Shown here one piece after another: positions 1 through 8,089 of a stretch of 64,000 bases of DNA. The position numbers and the translations under genes are program-made. Numbering within the stretch: position 1 is the stretch's first letter; every line of letters begins with the position of its first letter. The stretch is from contig MEGH01000014.1 of NCBI GenBank assembly GCA_001725415.1, positions 1 to 64,000 of the forward strand. Direction: 5' to 3'. This DNA is from Pseudonocardia sp. SCN 73-27. GTDB taxonomy: Bacteria; Actinomycetota; Actinomycetes; Mycobacteriales; Pseudonocardiaceae. The notes beneath the pieces are model-generated. The model was given only the letters and a program-made list of their open reading frames with translations. It was not told the origin of the DNA and did no database searches.

Positions 1-1219
1 ATCGTAATAGCGCAGCAGCAGATGGAAGAGCGTCGACTTGCCGGCGCCGGAGGGGCCGACCAGGGCGACCTTCTCGCCCGGCGTGACGGTGAGGTCGACG
101 CCGTCGAGGACGCCGCGATCGGGCGCGCCGGGATAGGCGAAGCGGACCGTCTCGAAGCGGACCTCGCCACGCGGCGGCGTCGGCAGGGCGACCGGGTTCG
201 CCGGGGCGGCGATGGTGGGGGTCTCGGCGAGGAGCTCGGAGAGGCGCTCGGCCGCGCCGGCGGCCTGGGAGATCTCGCCCCAGACCTGGGAGAGTTCGCC
301 GAGCGCACCGGCGGCGAAGACCGAATAGAGCACGAATTGCGACAGCGTGCCGGGAGTCAGGCGCCCGTCGAGGACGTCGCGGGCGCCGGTCCACAGCACC
401 GCCACGACCGAGCCGAACACCATGAAGATGGCGACGGCGGTCAGCAGCGCGCGCGCCTTGGTCGAGGAGCGGGCGGCCTCGAAGGCGCGCTCGACGGCGG
501 CGCCGAAATGGGAGACGGCGGCGCCCTCGTTGCCGAAGGCCTGGAGCGCGCGGATGCCGCCGATGCTCTCGGAGGCGAAGGCGGCGGCGCCGGCGAGCGT
601 GTCCTGGGCGAGGCGCGAGCGGGCGCGCACCTTGCGGCCGAAGGCGACCAGCGGCAGCACGATGAAGGGAATCGCGAGCAGCACATAGGCCGACAGGCGC
701 GGGCTGGTGACGACCATCATCGTCACCGCGCCGAGGAAGAGGAAGAGATTGCGCAGCGCGATCGAGGCGGAGGCGCCGACGGCGGCCTTGATCTGGGTGG
801 CGTCGGCGGTCAGGCGCGAGACGATCTCGCCGGAGAGCGAGCGGTCGTAGAAGTCGGCCGAGAGCCGGGTCACGTGCGCGAAGACCTGGCGGCGCAGATC
901 GGAGACGATGCGCTCGCCGAGCCAGGTGACGAGATAGTAGCGGGTGGCGGAGGCGAGGGCGAGCGCGCCGGCGAGAACCATCAGCACCGCGAAATAGCGA
1001 TCGATGACTGTCGGCGGCGGAGAAGCCGTGGTCGATCATCCGCCGGACCGCGAGCGGCAGGGCCAGCGTGACGCCGGCGGCGGCGATCAGGGCGGCGAGG
1101 GCGGCGAAAGCGTGTCCGCGATGACGCGCCACGAGGGGGAAGAGGGCCTTGAGGGGGCGGACGGAACGGCGCTGAGCGGGCCGGCCGGAGGCATCGGTGG
1201 TGTTCGCGGATCTCGCCAC
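1..1219 (-). pseudogene. MsbA-type ABC exporter, 5' part, frameshifted and cut by the window edge
   Basis: Reading the minus strand gives a half-transporter with a transmembrane domain (motifs RYYLVTWLGERIVSDLRRQ and SLSGEIVSRLTADATQIK), followed by a nucleotide-binding domain. The Walker A GPSGAGKST lies at about 35-60, and the sequence leaves the window just after it. A GTG start at 1219 fits; an in-frame GTG at 1315 is possible. Around 1005 the frame shifts by one: the frame up to ...MIDHGFSAAD does not continue into ...IDRYFAVLMVLAGAL. Below 1000 the frame is clean. The protein looks like alphaproteobacterial (Rhizobiales-type) lipid or multidrug exporters, unlike the actinobacterial genes that follow. 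The frameshift may be a sequencing error, a sign of decay, or an artefact in a contaminant piece. Confidence 0.75.
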
Positions 1220-1421
1220 TGTCTCAGGGTCCTCGTCGAGGGCGCCCGAAGTCGGCTCGGAGCGCGGGAAGGGTTTTCCTTGAACTCTTCGAAGCGTCGG
1301 ATCAAGTCCCGACACCGTGATTTCGGCGCCGGCCCGGGGCGAACGCCTGCGGAACGGTGCGTTCCTAGCGTCGACGGCGTGCATCCGAGCAGACCGGATG
1401 CCCTGTCGGGAAGGAACGACC
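1220..1421. other. Intergenic segment holding the probable alphaproteobacterial/actinobacterial junction
   Basis: No gene is seen on either strand. The left part, to about 1315, can be read as an N-terminal extension of the ABC exporter frame. The right part holds a TAGCGT -10-like hexamer near 1370 and the AAGGAA ribosome-binding site of the next gene. Any join between the two sequence styles therefore lies around 1250-1350. Confidence 0.4.
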
Positions 1422-2825
1422 GTGACCGCGAGCCCGCAACTGACCACCTCCTTCGACGACCTGGCCGCTGCCCTGCGCGGTGAGCTGATCCGGCCGGACG
1501 ACGCCGGCTACGACGAGGCCCGGGCCGTCTACAACGGCATGATCGACAAGCGGCCGGCGGCGGTCGCCCGCTGCCGCGACACCGCCGACGTCATCACCGC
1601 GGTGCGCTTCGCCCGCGCGCACGGGCTGGAGATCGCCGTCCGCGGCGGCGGCCACCACGCCGCCGGGTTCGGGGTGTGGGACGACGCGCTCGTCGTCGAC
1701 ATGTCGGCGATGCGCAGCACGACCGTCGACCCGGCCGCCGGCACCGTCCGCGTCGACGCCGGGTGCACCTGGGGCGATGTCGACCACGCGACCGTCGCGT
1801 TCGGGATGGCGACCCCGTCGGGCTTCCTCGCCTCCACCGGCGTGGCCGGGCTGACCCTCGGCGGCGGGATCGGCTACCTGTCCCGCCGCTTCGGGCTCAC
1901 CATCGACAACCTGCTCTCCGCCGACGTCGTGCTCGCCGACGGCACCTTCGTCACCGCGAGCGCGACCTCGCACCCCGACCTGTTCTGGGCGCTGCGCGGC
2001 GGCGGCGGCAACTTCGGCGTCGTCACGTCGTTCGTGTTCCGCTGCCACCAGATCGGCGAGGCCGGCACCGTCATCGGCGGGCCGGTGCTCTACGACATCG
2101 CCGACACCCCCGAGGTCATGCGCTGGTACCGGTCGCTCGTGCCGTCGCTGCCCGAGGAGCTCAGCGGCTGGATCGGCCTGATCACCATCCCGCCCGGGCC
2201 GCCGTTCCCCGAGGAGCTGTGGGGACGCAAGGCCTGCGCGATCGTCTGGTGCTACACCGGACCGCACGACCGCGCCGACGAGGTGCTGGAGCCGGTGCGC
2301 TCCTTCGGGTCACCGCTGATCGTCGGGCTGCAGACGATGCCCTTCACCGCCCTGCAGAGCGCGTTCGACCCGCTCTTCCCGGCAGGCCTGCAGTGGTACT
2401 GGAAGGCAGACTTCTTCCGCGAGATCTCCGACGCCGCCATCGAGGTCCACCAGCGCTTCGGTGACCTGCTGCCCACCGGGCAGTCGACGATGCACCTCTA
2501 TCCCATCGACGGCGCCGCCTCCCGCGTCCCGTCGGACGGCACGGCGTTCGCCTACCGCGACGGCGGCTGGGCCGGGGTCATCGTCGGCGTCGACCCGGAC
2601 CCGGCCAACGCCGACCTGCTGGCCGAATGGGCCCGCGGCTACTGGGAGGCTCTGCACCCGACCTCGGCGGGCAGCGCCTACCTCAACTTCGTGATGGACG
2701 AGGGGCAGGAGCGGGTCCAGTCGTTCTACCAGGCCAACTACGAGCGGCTGACGCAGGTCAAGCGCCGCTACGACCCGGACAACACCTTCCACGTCAACCA
2801 GAACATCCGGCCCGCGGCCGGCTGA
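1422..2825 (+). CDS. FAD-linked oxidase of the berberine-bridge (PCMH/BBE) family
   Basis: A 467-residue flavoprotein with the N-terminal FAD-binding PCMH domain (RGGGHHAAG, then GVAGLTLGGGIGYLSRRFGL) and the C-terminal BBE motif (YDPDNTFHVNQNIRP). The first His of GGGHH is the usual 8-alpha-N1 covalent FAD attachment site. The second, cysteine attachment site of bicovalent relatives is replaced (LASTG instead of a VCPTVG-type motif), so single attachment is inferred. Such enzymes oxidise sugars, alcohols or secondary-metabolite intermediates with O2; the substrate cannot be read here. The GTG at 1422 is chosen because AAGGAA sits 6-10 nt upstream; an open frame continues to 1317 without a better site. 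Confidence 0.85.
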   Translation: MTASPQLTTSFDDLAAALRGELIRPDDAGYDEARAVYNGMIDKRPAAVARCRDTADVITAVRFARAHGLEIAVRGGGHHAAGFGVWDDALVVDMSAMRSTTVDPAAGTVRVDAGCTWGDVDHATVAFGMATPSGFLASTGVAGLTLGGGIGYLSRRFGLTIDNLLSADVVLADGTFVTASATSHPDLFWALRGGGGNFGVVTSFVFRCHQIGEAGTVIGGPVLYDIADTPEVMRWYRSLVPSLPEELSGWIGLITIPPGPPFPEELWGRKACAIVWCYTGPHDRADEVLEPVRSFGSPLIVGLQTMPFTALQSAFDPLFPAGLQWYWKADFFREISDAAIEVHQRFGDLLPTGQSTMHLYPIDGAASRVPSDGTAFAYRDGGWAGVIVGVDPDPANADLLAEWARGYWEALHPTSAGSAYLNFVMDEGQERVQSFYQANYERLTQVKRRYDPDNTFHVNQNIRPAAG

Positions 2826-2956
2826 CCGCCGCGGCGGCGCGGGTCCCGCCCCGCGCCGCCCGCCCCGCCCGGCACGGCGGGCACGTGACGCAGGCCGCTG
2901 CCGGAGAGCGGAAGGGGCGCTGGTGCGCCGGGGGCGGCGGCGCGCAGGATCGTCCG

Positions 2957-4237
2957 GTGACGAGCGAGACCCGATCCGTCCCCGCCCCGGAGCGGACCCG
3001 GCCGCCGCTGCGGCAGGTCCTCGCCCTCGGCGGGCTGTCGATGTTCGGTCCGCTGTCGATGGACCTGTACCTGCCCGGTCTGCCCGAGCTCACCGACGAT
3101 CTGCACACCACCGAGGCGACCGCCCAGCTCACGATGTCGCTGTGCATGGTCGGGCTCGCCGTCGGCCAGCTGATCGCCGGTCCGCTCTCGGACCGCCGCG
3201 GCCGCCGTACACCGCTGCTCGTCGGGGTCGCACTGTTCGCGGTGACGTCACTGGCCTGCGCGTTCGCGCCGTCGATCGAGGTGCTGCTTGTGCTGCGGCT
3301 GCTCGGCGGGCTCGCGGGCGCCGTCGGGATCGTCGTCGCCCGCGCGATGGTGCGCGACCAGTGGGAGGGCCGCGCCGCCGCCCGGGTGTTCGCGATGCTG
3401 ATGGTCGTCAGCGGCGCCGCGCCCGTGCTCGCCCCGGTGATCGGCAGCCAGCTGCTGCGCGTCACCGACTGGCGGGGCGTGTTCGTGGTGCTCGCCGGCA
3501 TCGGGGTGGTGCTGCTCCTCGCCGCGGTCACCCTGCCCGAGACGCTCCCGCCCGCCCGGCGGCGCACCGGCGGGGCACGGGACACCCTGCGCGCGCTGGG
3601 GACCGTCGCCCGCGACCGGACCTTCCTCGCCCCGGCCGCGGTCCTCGCGCTCGGGTGCTGCTCGATGTTCGTCTACATCGCGATGGGCAGCTTCGTGCTG
3701 CAGGGCCCCGAGTACGGGCTGTCCCCGCAGCTCTACGGCGTCGTGTTCGCCGTCAATGCCATCGGGATCGTCCTCGCCGGCCGGCTGTCGGCGTGGCTCG
3801 TCGACCGCGTCGGACCGCGCCGGCTCCTCGGCGCCGCGGTCGTCGTGGCGCTGGTCGCGGCGCTCGTCCTCGTCGCCGGGGTGCTGCTGACCCGCTCGGT
3901 GTGGGCGGTGCTGCCGCCGCTGTTCGTGATCGTCGGCGCCGTCGGGATGATCATGCCCAACGCCACCGCCCTGGCCATGTCGGGTCAGGGCGCCGCCGCC
4001 GGTGCCGCGTCGGCGCTGCTCGGATTGGGCCAGTTCCTGACCGGCGCGCTGATCCCGCCCGCGGCGTCGGCGGGTGGGGTCAGCCCGCTCGTCATGGCCG
4101 TGACGATGGCGGGCACCGCCGCCGCGGCGGTACTGCTCGCCGTTCCGGTGCTGCGCTCGCGCGACCCGGAACCGGCGGCCGCTGCCGTTGCCGACCGGGC
4201 CGCGCCCGACCCGCAGACCCCGCCGAGCTCGTCGTGA
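2957..4237 (+). CDS. Bcr/CflA-type MFS drug exporter
   Basis: A 426-residue, 12-TM major facilitator of the DHA1 Bcr/CflA group. Visible hallmarks are the early MDLYLPGLPEL segment typical of Bcr/CflA, the motif A loop GPLSDRRGRRTPL between TM2 and TM3, and the TM5 region SGAAPVLAPVIGSQLL. It probably exports small hydrophobic compounds by proton antiport. The GTG start at 2957 removes a non-homologous GC-rich extension present in the longer open frame. It stands alone 131 nt after the flavin oxidase in the same direction, so weak cotranscription is possible. Confidence 0.85.
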   Translation: MTSETRSVPAPERTRPPLRQVLALGGLSMFGPLSMDLYLPGLPELTDDLHTTEATAQLTMSLCMVGLAVGQLIAGPLSDRRGRRTPLLVGVALFAVTSLACAFAPSIEVLLVLRLLGGLAGAVGIVVARAMVRDQWEGRAAARVFAMLMVVSGAAPVLAPVIGSQLLRVTDWRGVFVVLAGIGVVLLLAAVTLPETLPPARRRTGGARDTLRALGTVARDRTFLAPAAVLALGCCSMFVYIAMGSFVLQGPEYGLSPQLYGVVFAVNAIGIVLAGRLSAWLVDRVGPRRLLGAAVVVALVAALVLVAGVLLTRSVWAVLPPLFVIVGAVGMIMPNATALAMSGQGAAAGAASALLGLGQFLTGALIPPAASAGGVSPLVMAVTMAGTAAAAVLLAVPVLRSRDPEPAAAAVADRAAPDPQTPPSSS

Positions 4238-4260
4238 GAGCTGTCTCCCGGCAGTGTGAC

Positions 4261-4273
4261 GTCGAACTCGGCG
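4261..4273. repeat. Single copy of a 13-nt GTCGAACTCGGCG intergenic repeat arm
   Basis: The same 13 nt occur at 27418-27430, where they pair with their reverse complement as a stem. Here only one arm is present, 24 nt after the MFS stop codon. Confidence 0.45.
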
Positions 4274-4358
4274 TGATCGCGGGTTGGCCGTACCGGGACC
4301 GGGTATCCGGTGCCGTTCGGTCCACGCGGCGACATCGTCGCGACGAGAGGAGTACCCG

Positions 4359-4511
4359 ATGGGCATCATCATCGCGCTGCTGGTCGTCTGGCTGGTGCTG
4401 GTCGTCGTCGGGTTCGCCGTCAAGGCGCTGCTCTGGCTCGCGATCGTCGGGATCGTCCTGTTCGTGATCACCGGGATCGTCGGCGCCGTCCGCCGCCGTG
4501 CCGTGCGGTAG
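4359..4511 (+). CDS. Small hydrophobic membrane protein (50 aa)
   Basis: The 50-residue product is almost entirely hydrophobic. It has two closely spaced membrane segments (starting MGIIIALLVVWLVLVVVGF) and a basic end, VRRRAVR, which would lie in the cytoplasm. A strong GAGAGGAG at 4345-4352 precedes the ATG at 4359 by 6 nt and fixes the start. The family and role are unknown; proteins of this kind are common and unannotated in actinobacteria. It faces the minus-strand signalling operon, with convergent ends 9 nt apart. Confidence 0.6.
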   Translation: MGIIIALLVVWLVLVVVGFAVKALLWLAIVGIVLFVITGIVGAVRRRAVR

Positions 4512-4520
4512 CGCTCGGGC

Positions 4521-4859
4521 TCAGTTCAGCTTCGACTGCCAGTCCGCCGGGACCCGGCCCGCCGGGCCCGGGGCCGGCTGGTCGAGTGGATGGTGCTGCG
4601 GATCGGCCAGCACCGGGCCGCCGACGGCGCGGTTCGCGCCGAAGTCCCAGAACCAGTCCTCACCCGGCTCGTAGCTCTGCATCACGCGGTGCCCCGTGGC
4701 GGCGGCGTGGCCGCTGGCGTGCTGCGACGGCGACGAGTCGCAACAGCCCACGTGCCCGCACGCCGCGCACCGGCGCAGATGGAACCACCAGCCGCCGGCC
4801 TCGTCGCACTCGACGCAGCCGGGCCCCGACGGTGCCACCCCCGGATCGATGTCGGTCAT
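4521..4859 (-). CDS. UBP-type zinc-finger protein
   Basis: A 112-residue protein whose first 75 residues form a ZnF-UBP-like metal site. The ligand pattern is GCVEC, then CAACGHVGCCD, then HASGHAAATGH. A conserved-looking WFWDF follows, and then a proline-rich tail. In eukaryotes this fold binds the C-terminus of ubiquitin; bacterial copies have no proven ligand. The ATG at 4859 overlaps the kinase stop by 4 nt (ATGA), so it is the last gene of a three-gene operon with the kinase and the receiver-flavoprotein. An accessory or sensing role in that system is inferred from this context. Confidence 0.8.
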   Translation of the reverse strand: MTDIDPGVAPSGPGCVECDEAGGWWFHLRRCAACGHVGCCDSSPSQHASGHAAATGHRVMQSYEPGEDWFWDFGANRAVGGPVLADPQHHPLDQPAPGPAGRVPADWQSKLN

Positions 4860-6325
4860 CCCGTTGCCTCCTCGGCTGCCTCGTCCGCACTGGGCTGCAA
4901 CGGCAGCCGTACCTGGAACCGGGTGTCGCCCGGCACCGACTCGACGGTCATGTCGCCACGGTGGCGGTTCACGACGATCCGCCAGGAGATGTCCAGCCCC
5001 AGCCCGGTGCCCTCGCCGAACGGCTTCGTCGTGAAGAACGGCTCGAAGATCCGGGACCGGATGTCGGCCGGGATGCCGGGCCCGGTGTCGCCGATCTCGA
5101 CGAGCGCCCGGTCCCCGTCACGCGCCGTCCGCACCGTGAGGGTGCCGGTGCCGCCCATCGCGGCGACCGCGTTGTCGATGACGTTCGTCCACACCTGGTT
5201 GAGCTCGGCGGCGTAGACGGGCACCGGCGGCAGCGACAGGTCGTAGTCCTTCACGACGCGGATGTCGCCGATCTTGCGCGCCAGCATCACGAGCGTCGAG
5301 TCGAGCAGCTCGTGCAGGTCCGTCGTCCGGTACGGGGCGCGGTCCATCTGCGAGTACTGCTTGGCCGCGCCGACGAGCGTCGACACCCGGGTCGTCGAGT
5401 CGGCGATCTCGTTCATCAGCAGCTCGGTCTCGACCGTGTAGTTCAGCCAGCGGACCGCGCCCTCGAGCGCACCCGACAGCCCCGCCGCGTCCGCCCGGGC
5501 CACGACCTGCTCGAACCAGTCGACGTCGAGCCCCGCCTGCACGAACGTCGGCGACAGGTCCCAGCCGTCCGCGATGCCGTGGTCGTCGAACCAGTCCGAC
5601 AGGGCGTCCTCGCGGTCGCCCGCCTCGATCGGGGTGAGCGTCGGCGCCTTCGCGACGCGCTCCGCCGCCTCCTCCTGGATCTCGGTCAACGCCTGCAGCG
5701 CGACCCGGTCGAGCGAGCCGCCCGCGATCATCCCGAGCTTGTGGCGCATCCCCGCCACCCGCTCGCGCAGCAGCGCCGTCGCCCGTACCGCCGCGGCCGC
5801 GGGGTTGTTGAGCTCGTGGGTCAGCCCCGCCGACAACGACCCGAGCGCCAGCAGCCGTTCACGCTGGCTCACGGCCTGCTGCGTGTTCTGGATGCCGAAG
5901 AACAGGCCCTCCAGCAGGTGCAGCGCCATCGGGAACCACTGGCGCATCATCTCCTGCAACGCCGTGGCGTCGAGCACGAAGAACGTCGACGGCCGCGTCA
6001 CCCGCAACGTGTTGTTGTAGGTCTGCGGCACCCGGTCGCCCAGGTAGGCGTGCCACGCCCCGGCGTACACGCCGGGCTGCTCGGTGCGCTCCACCTCGAC
6101 GTCCTCGTCGCCGGAGCGGCGCTGCAGCACCACCGCGCCTTCGACGAGCACGTAGAAGCACGTCGCGACGTCACCCTCGGTGTAGACGGGCCCCACCGGG
6201 TAGCGCTCGACCGAGCCCTCCCGGCACAGCCAGTCGAGCTGCTCGTCGGACAGCTTCTCGAACAGGAACAGCCCGCGCAGCAACGACGGCGTGCACTCGG
6301 GCACCACCTGCTCCGGGGCGCTCAC
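4856..6325 (-). CDS. Cyclic-nucleotide-domain sensor histidine kinase
   Basis: 489 residues. Residues ~15-125 form a cAMP/CRP-type beta-roll (cyclic nucleotide-binding domain). A helical linker follows, then an H-box ALGSLSAGLTHELNNP with the phospho-acceptor His170. The C-terminal HATPase domain has an N-box (VWTNVIDNAVAAM), a G1 box (GDTGPGIP), an F box (FEPFFTTK) and a G2 box (GEGTGLGL). No membrane segment is seen, so it is a soluble kinase. The obvious partner is the receiver domain encoded just upstream; the two genes overlap by 4 nt (GTGA). What binds the N-terminal domain (a nucleotide, haem or another ligand) cannot be read from the sequence. Confidence 0.85.
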   Translation of the reverse strand: MSAPEQVVPECTPSLLRGLFLFEKLSDEQLDWLCREGSVERYPVGPVYTEGDVATCFYVLVEGAVVLQRRSGDEDVEVERTEQPGVYAGAWHAYLGDRVPQTYNNTLRVTRPSTFFVLDATALQEMMRQWFPMALHLLEGLFFGIQNTQQAVSQRERLLALGSLSAGLTHELNNPAAAAVRATALLRERVAGMRHKLGMIAGGSLDRVALQALTEIQEEAAERVAKAPTLTPIEAGDREDALSDWFDDHGIADGWDLSPTFVQAGLDVDWFEQVVARADAAGLSGALEGAVRWLNYTVETELLMNEIADSTTRVSTLVGAAKQYSQMDRAPYRTTDLHELLDSTLVMLARKIGDIRVVKDYDLSLPPVPVYAAELNQVWTNVIDNAVAAMGGTGTLTVRTARDGDRALVEIGDTGPGIPADIRSRIFEPFFTTKPFGEGTGLGLDISWRIVVNRHRGDMTVESVPGDTRFQVRLPLQPSADEAAEEATG

Positions 6326-7998
6326 GACCGCTCCAGGTACCGGTGCACCAGCGACACGGCCATCGCCCCGTCACCCACCGCCGACGCCACCCGTTTCACC
6401 GACTCCGCTCTCGCGTCACCGGCCACGAACACCCCCGGCTGGCTCGTCTCCAACAGGTACGGGTCGCGGTCCAGGGGCCAGCCCGCCGGGCGCGACCCGC
6501 CCGACATCAGGTCCGGCCCGGCGAGGACGAACCCGGCCCGGTCGCGGGCGACGAGCCCGTCGAGCCAGTCGGTCCGCGGCGCCGCGCCGATGAACACGAA
6601 CAGCCACGGCGCGTCGACGACCTCCTCCGCACCCGACGTCCGGTCGCGCAGCCGCAACCGCTCCAGATGCCCGTCGCCCTCCGCCTCGATCACCTCGGTG
6701 CCCGTGCGCACCGTGATCTCGGGGATGCCCGCGATCTGCTCGATCAGGTAGTGCGACATCGACGCCTCCAGCGACGGCCCGCGCACCAGCAGCGTCACCG
6801 ACTTCGCGTGCCGCGAGAAGTACACCGCCGCCTGCCCGGCCGAGTTCGCGCCGCCGACGATGTACACGTCGTCGCCGGTGCAGCTCGCCGCCTGGCTCAG
6901 CGCCGACCCGTAGTAGACGCCGCGTCCGGCCAGCTCCGCGAGCCCCGGCGCGCCCAGCTCCCGGTACGACACGCCCGTGGCCAGGACCACCGCGTGCGCG
7001 GTGATCGCCGAGCCGTCGGCGAACCGCACCGTGCGCCCCGACCCGTCGACGTCCAGGCCGACGACGTCACGCGCCGTCAGCACCTCCGCACCCATCCGCA
7101 CGGCCTGGCGCCGGGCCCGGTCGGTCAGCTGGGCGCCGGACACGCCGTCGGGGAAGCCCAGGTAGTTCTCGATCCGGGAGCTCTGCCCGGCCTGGCCACC
7201 CGTCGCCGTGCGCTCCACGAGCACCGTGCGCAGCCCCTCCGACGCCCCGTACACCGCCGCGCCCAGGCCCGCCGGGCCACCGCCGATCACGACGAGGTCG
7301 TAGAACTCCGACGCCGGCGTCGTCGACAACCCGACACGTTCGGCCAGCTCCGCGTCGCCGGGGGCGACCAGCGTCTCGCCCGCCGGGGTCACGACGACCG
7401 GCAACGTCTGCCCGTCGAGACCCGCCGCGGCCAACAGCCGCGCCGCCTCCGGGTCGTCGCACGGGTACCAGCGGTACGGCACCTGGTTGCGGGCCAGGAA
7501 GTCCCGCACCTCGTTCGACCGCGCCGACCAGCGGTGCCCGATCACCCGCGTCTCGCACACCGGGCGCCGGTCCGCCGACCGCCACGCCTCCAACAGCGCG
7601 TCGAGGACCGGGTAGAGCTTCTCCTCCGGCGGGTCCCACGGCTTGAGCAGGTAGTGGTCGAGATCGACGACGTTGATCGCCGTGATCGCCGCATCCGTGT
7701 CGGCGTAGGCCGTCAGCAGCACCCGGCGCGCCACCGGGTACAGGTCCATCGCCGCCTCCAGGAACTGCAGCCCGTCCATGCCGGGCATCCGGAAGTCGGC
7801 CAGCAGCACGGCGACCTCGTCACCGCGCAACGTCATCTCGCGCAACGCCTCCAGCGCCTGTTCGCCGGACTCGGCGCGCACGATCCTGTGGTGCTCGCCG
7901 TACCTGCGTCGCAGGTCGCGGGCAACGGCACGGGACACCGAGGGATCGTCGTCGACCGTGACGATCGCGGGCCGGGCCGGGATCAAACTCGCCGTCAT
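6322..7998 (-). CDS. Response-regulator / thioredoxin-reductase-like fusion flavoprotein
   Basis: 558 residues in three parts. Residues 1-~130 are a receiver domain, with acidic pocket DDD ~16-18, phospho-acceptor Asp68 in LLADFRMPGMDG and Lys119 in LLKPW. Residues ~148-225 look glutaredoxin/thioredoxin-like (TLPVVVTPAGETLV). Residues ~233-558 are a thioredoxin-reductase-type FAD/NAD(P)H domain (GGGPAGLGAAVYGASEG, GGANSAGQAAVYFSRHA, GVFVAGDAR). The CxxC expected of thioredoxin reductase is missing: the matching stretch reads GVYYGSALSQA. It is therefore not a normal thioredoxin reductase. Phosphorylation of Asp68 by the adjacent kinase may switch an NAD(P)H oxidoreductase; this is inference. 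It starts at ATG 7998 and heads the operon. Confidence 0.85.
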   Translation of the reverse strand: MTASLIPARPAIVTVDDDPSVSRAVARDLRRRYGEHHRIVRAESGEQALEALREMTLRGDEVAVLLADFRMPGMDGLQFLEAAMDLYPVARRVLLTAYADTDAAITAINVVDLDHYLLKPWDPPEEKLYPVLDALLEAWRSADRRPVCETRVIGHRWSARSNEVRDFLARNQVPYRWYPCDDPEAARLLAAAGLDGQTLPVVVTPAGETLVAPGDAELAERVGLSTTPASEFYDLVVIGGGPAGLGAAVYGASEGLRTVLVERTATGGQAGQSSRIENYLGFPDGVSGAQLTDRARRQAVRMGAEVLTARDVVGLDVDGSGRTVRFADGSAITAHAVVLATGVSYRELGAPGLAELAGRGVYYGSALSQAASCTGDDVYIVGGANSAGQAAVYFSRHAKSVTLLVRGPSLEASMSHYLIEQIAGIPEITVRTGTEVIEAEGDGHLERLRLRDRTSGAEEVVDAPWLFVFIGAAPRTDWLDGLVARDRAGFVLAGPDLMSGGSRPAGWPLDRDPYLLETSQPGVFVAGDARAESVKRVASAVGDGAMAVSLVHRYLERS

Positions 7999-8089
7999 AT
8001 CGTCGAGTCTGCCAAGCCCGTCCAGTCCCCGGACGGACGAGCCCGCGCGGCCTGCTCAGACCCACCGCGCGGCCGGGCCGGCGGCGCGC

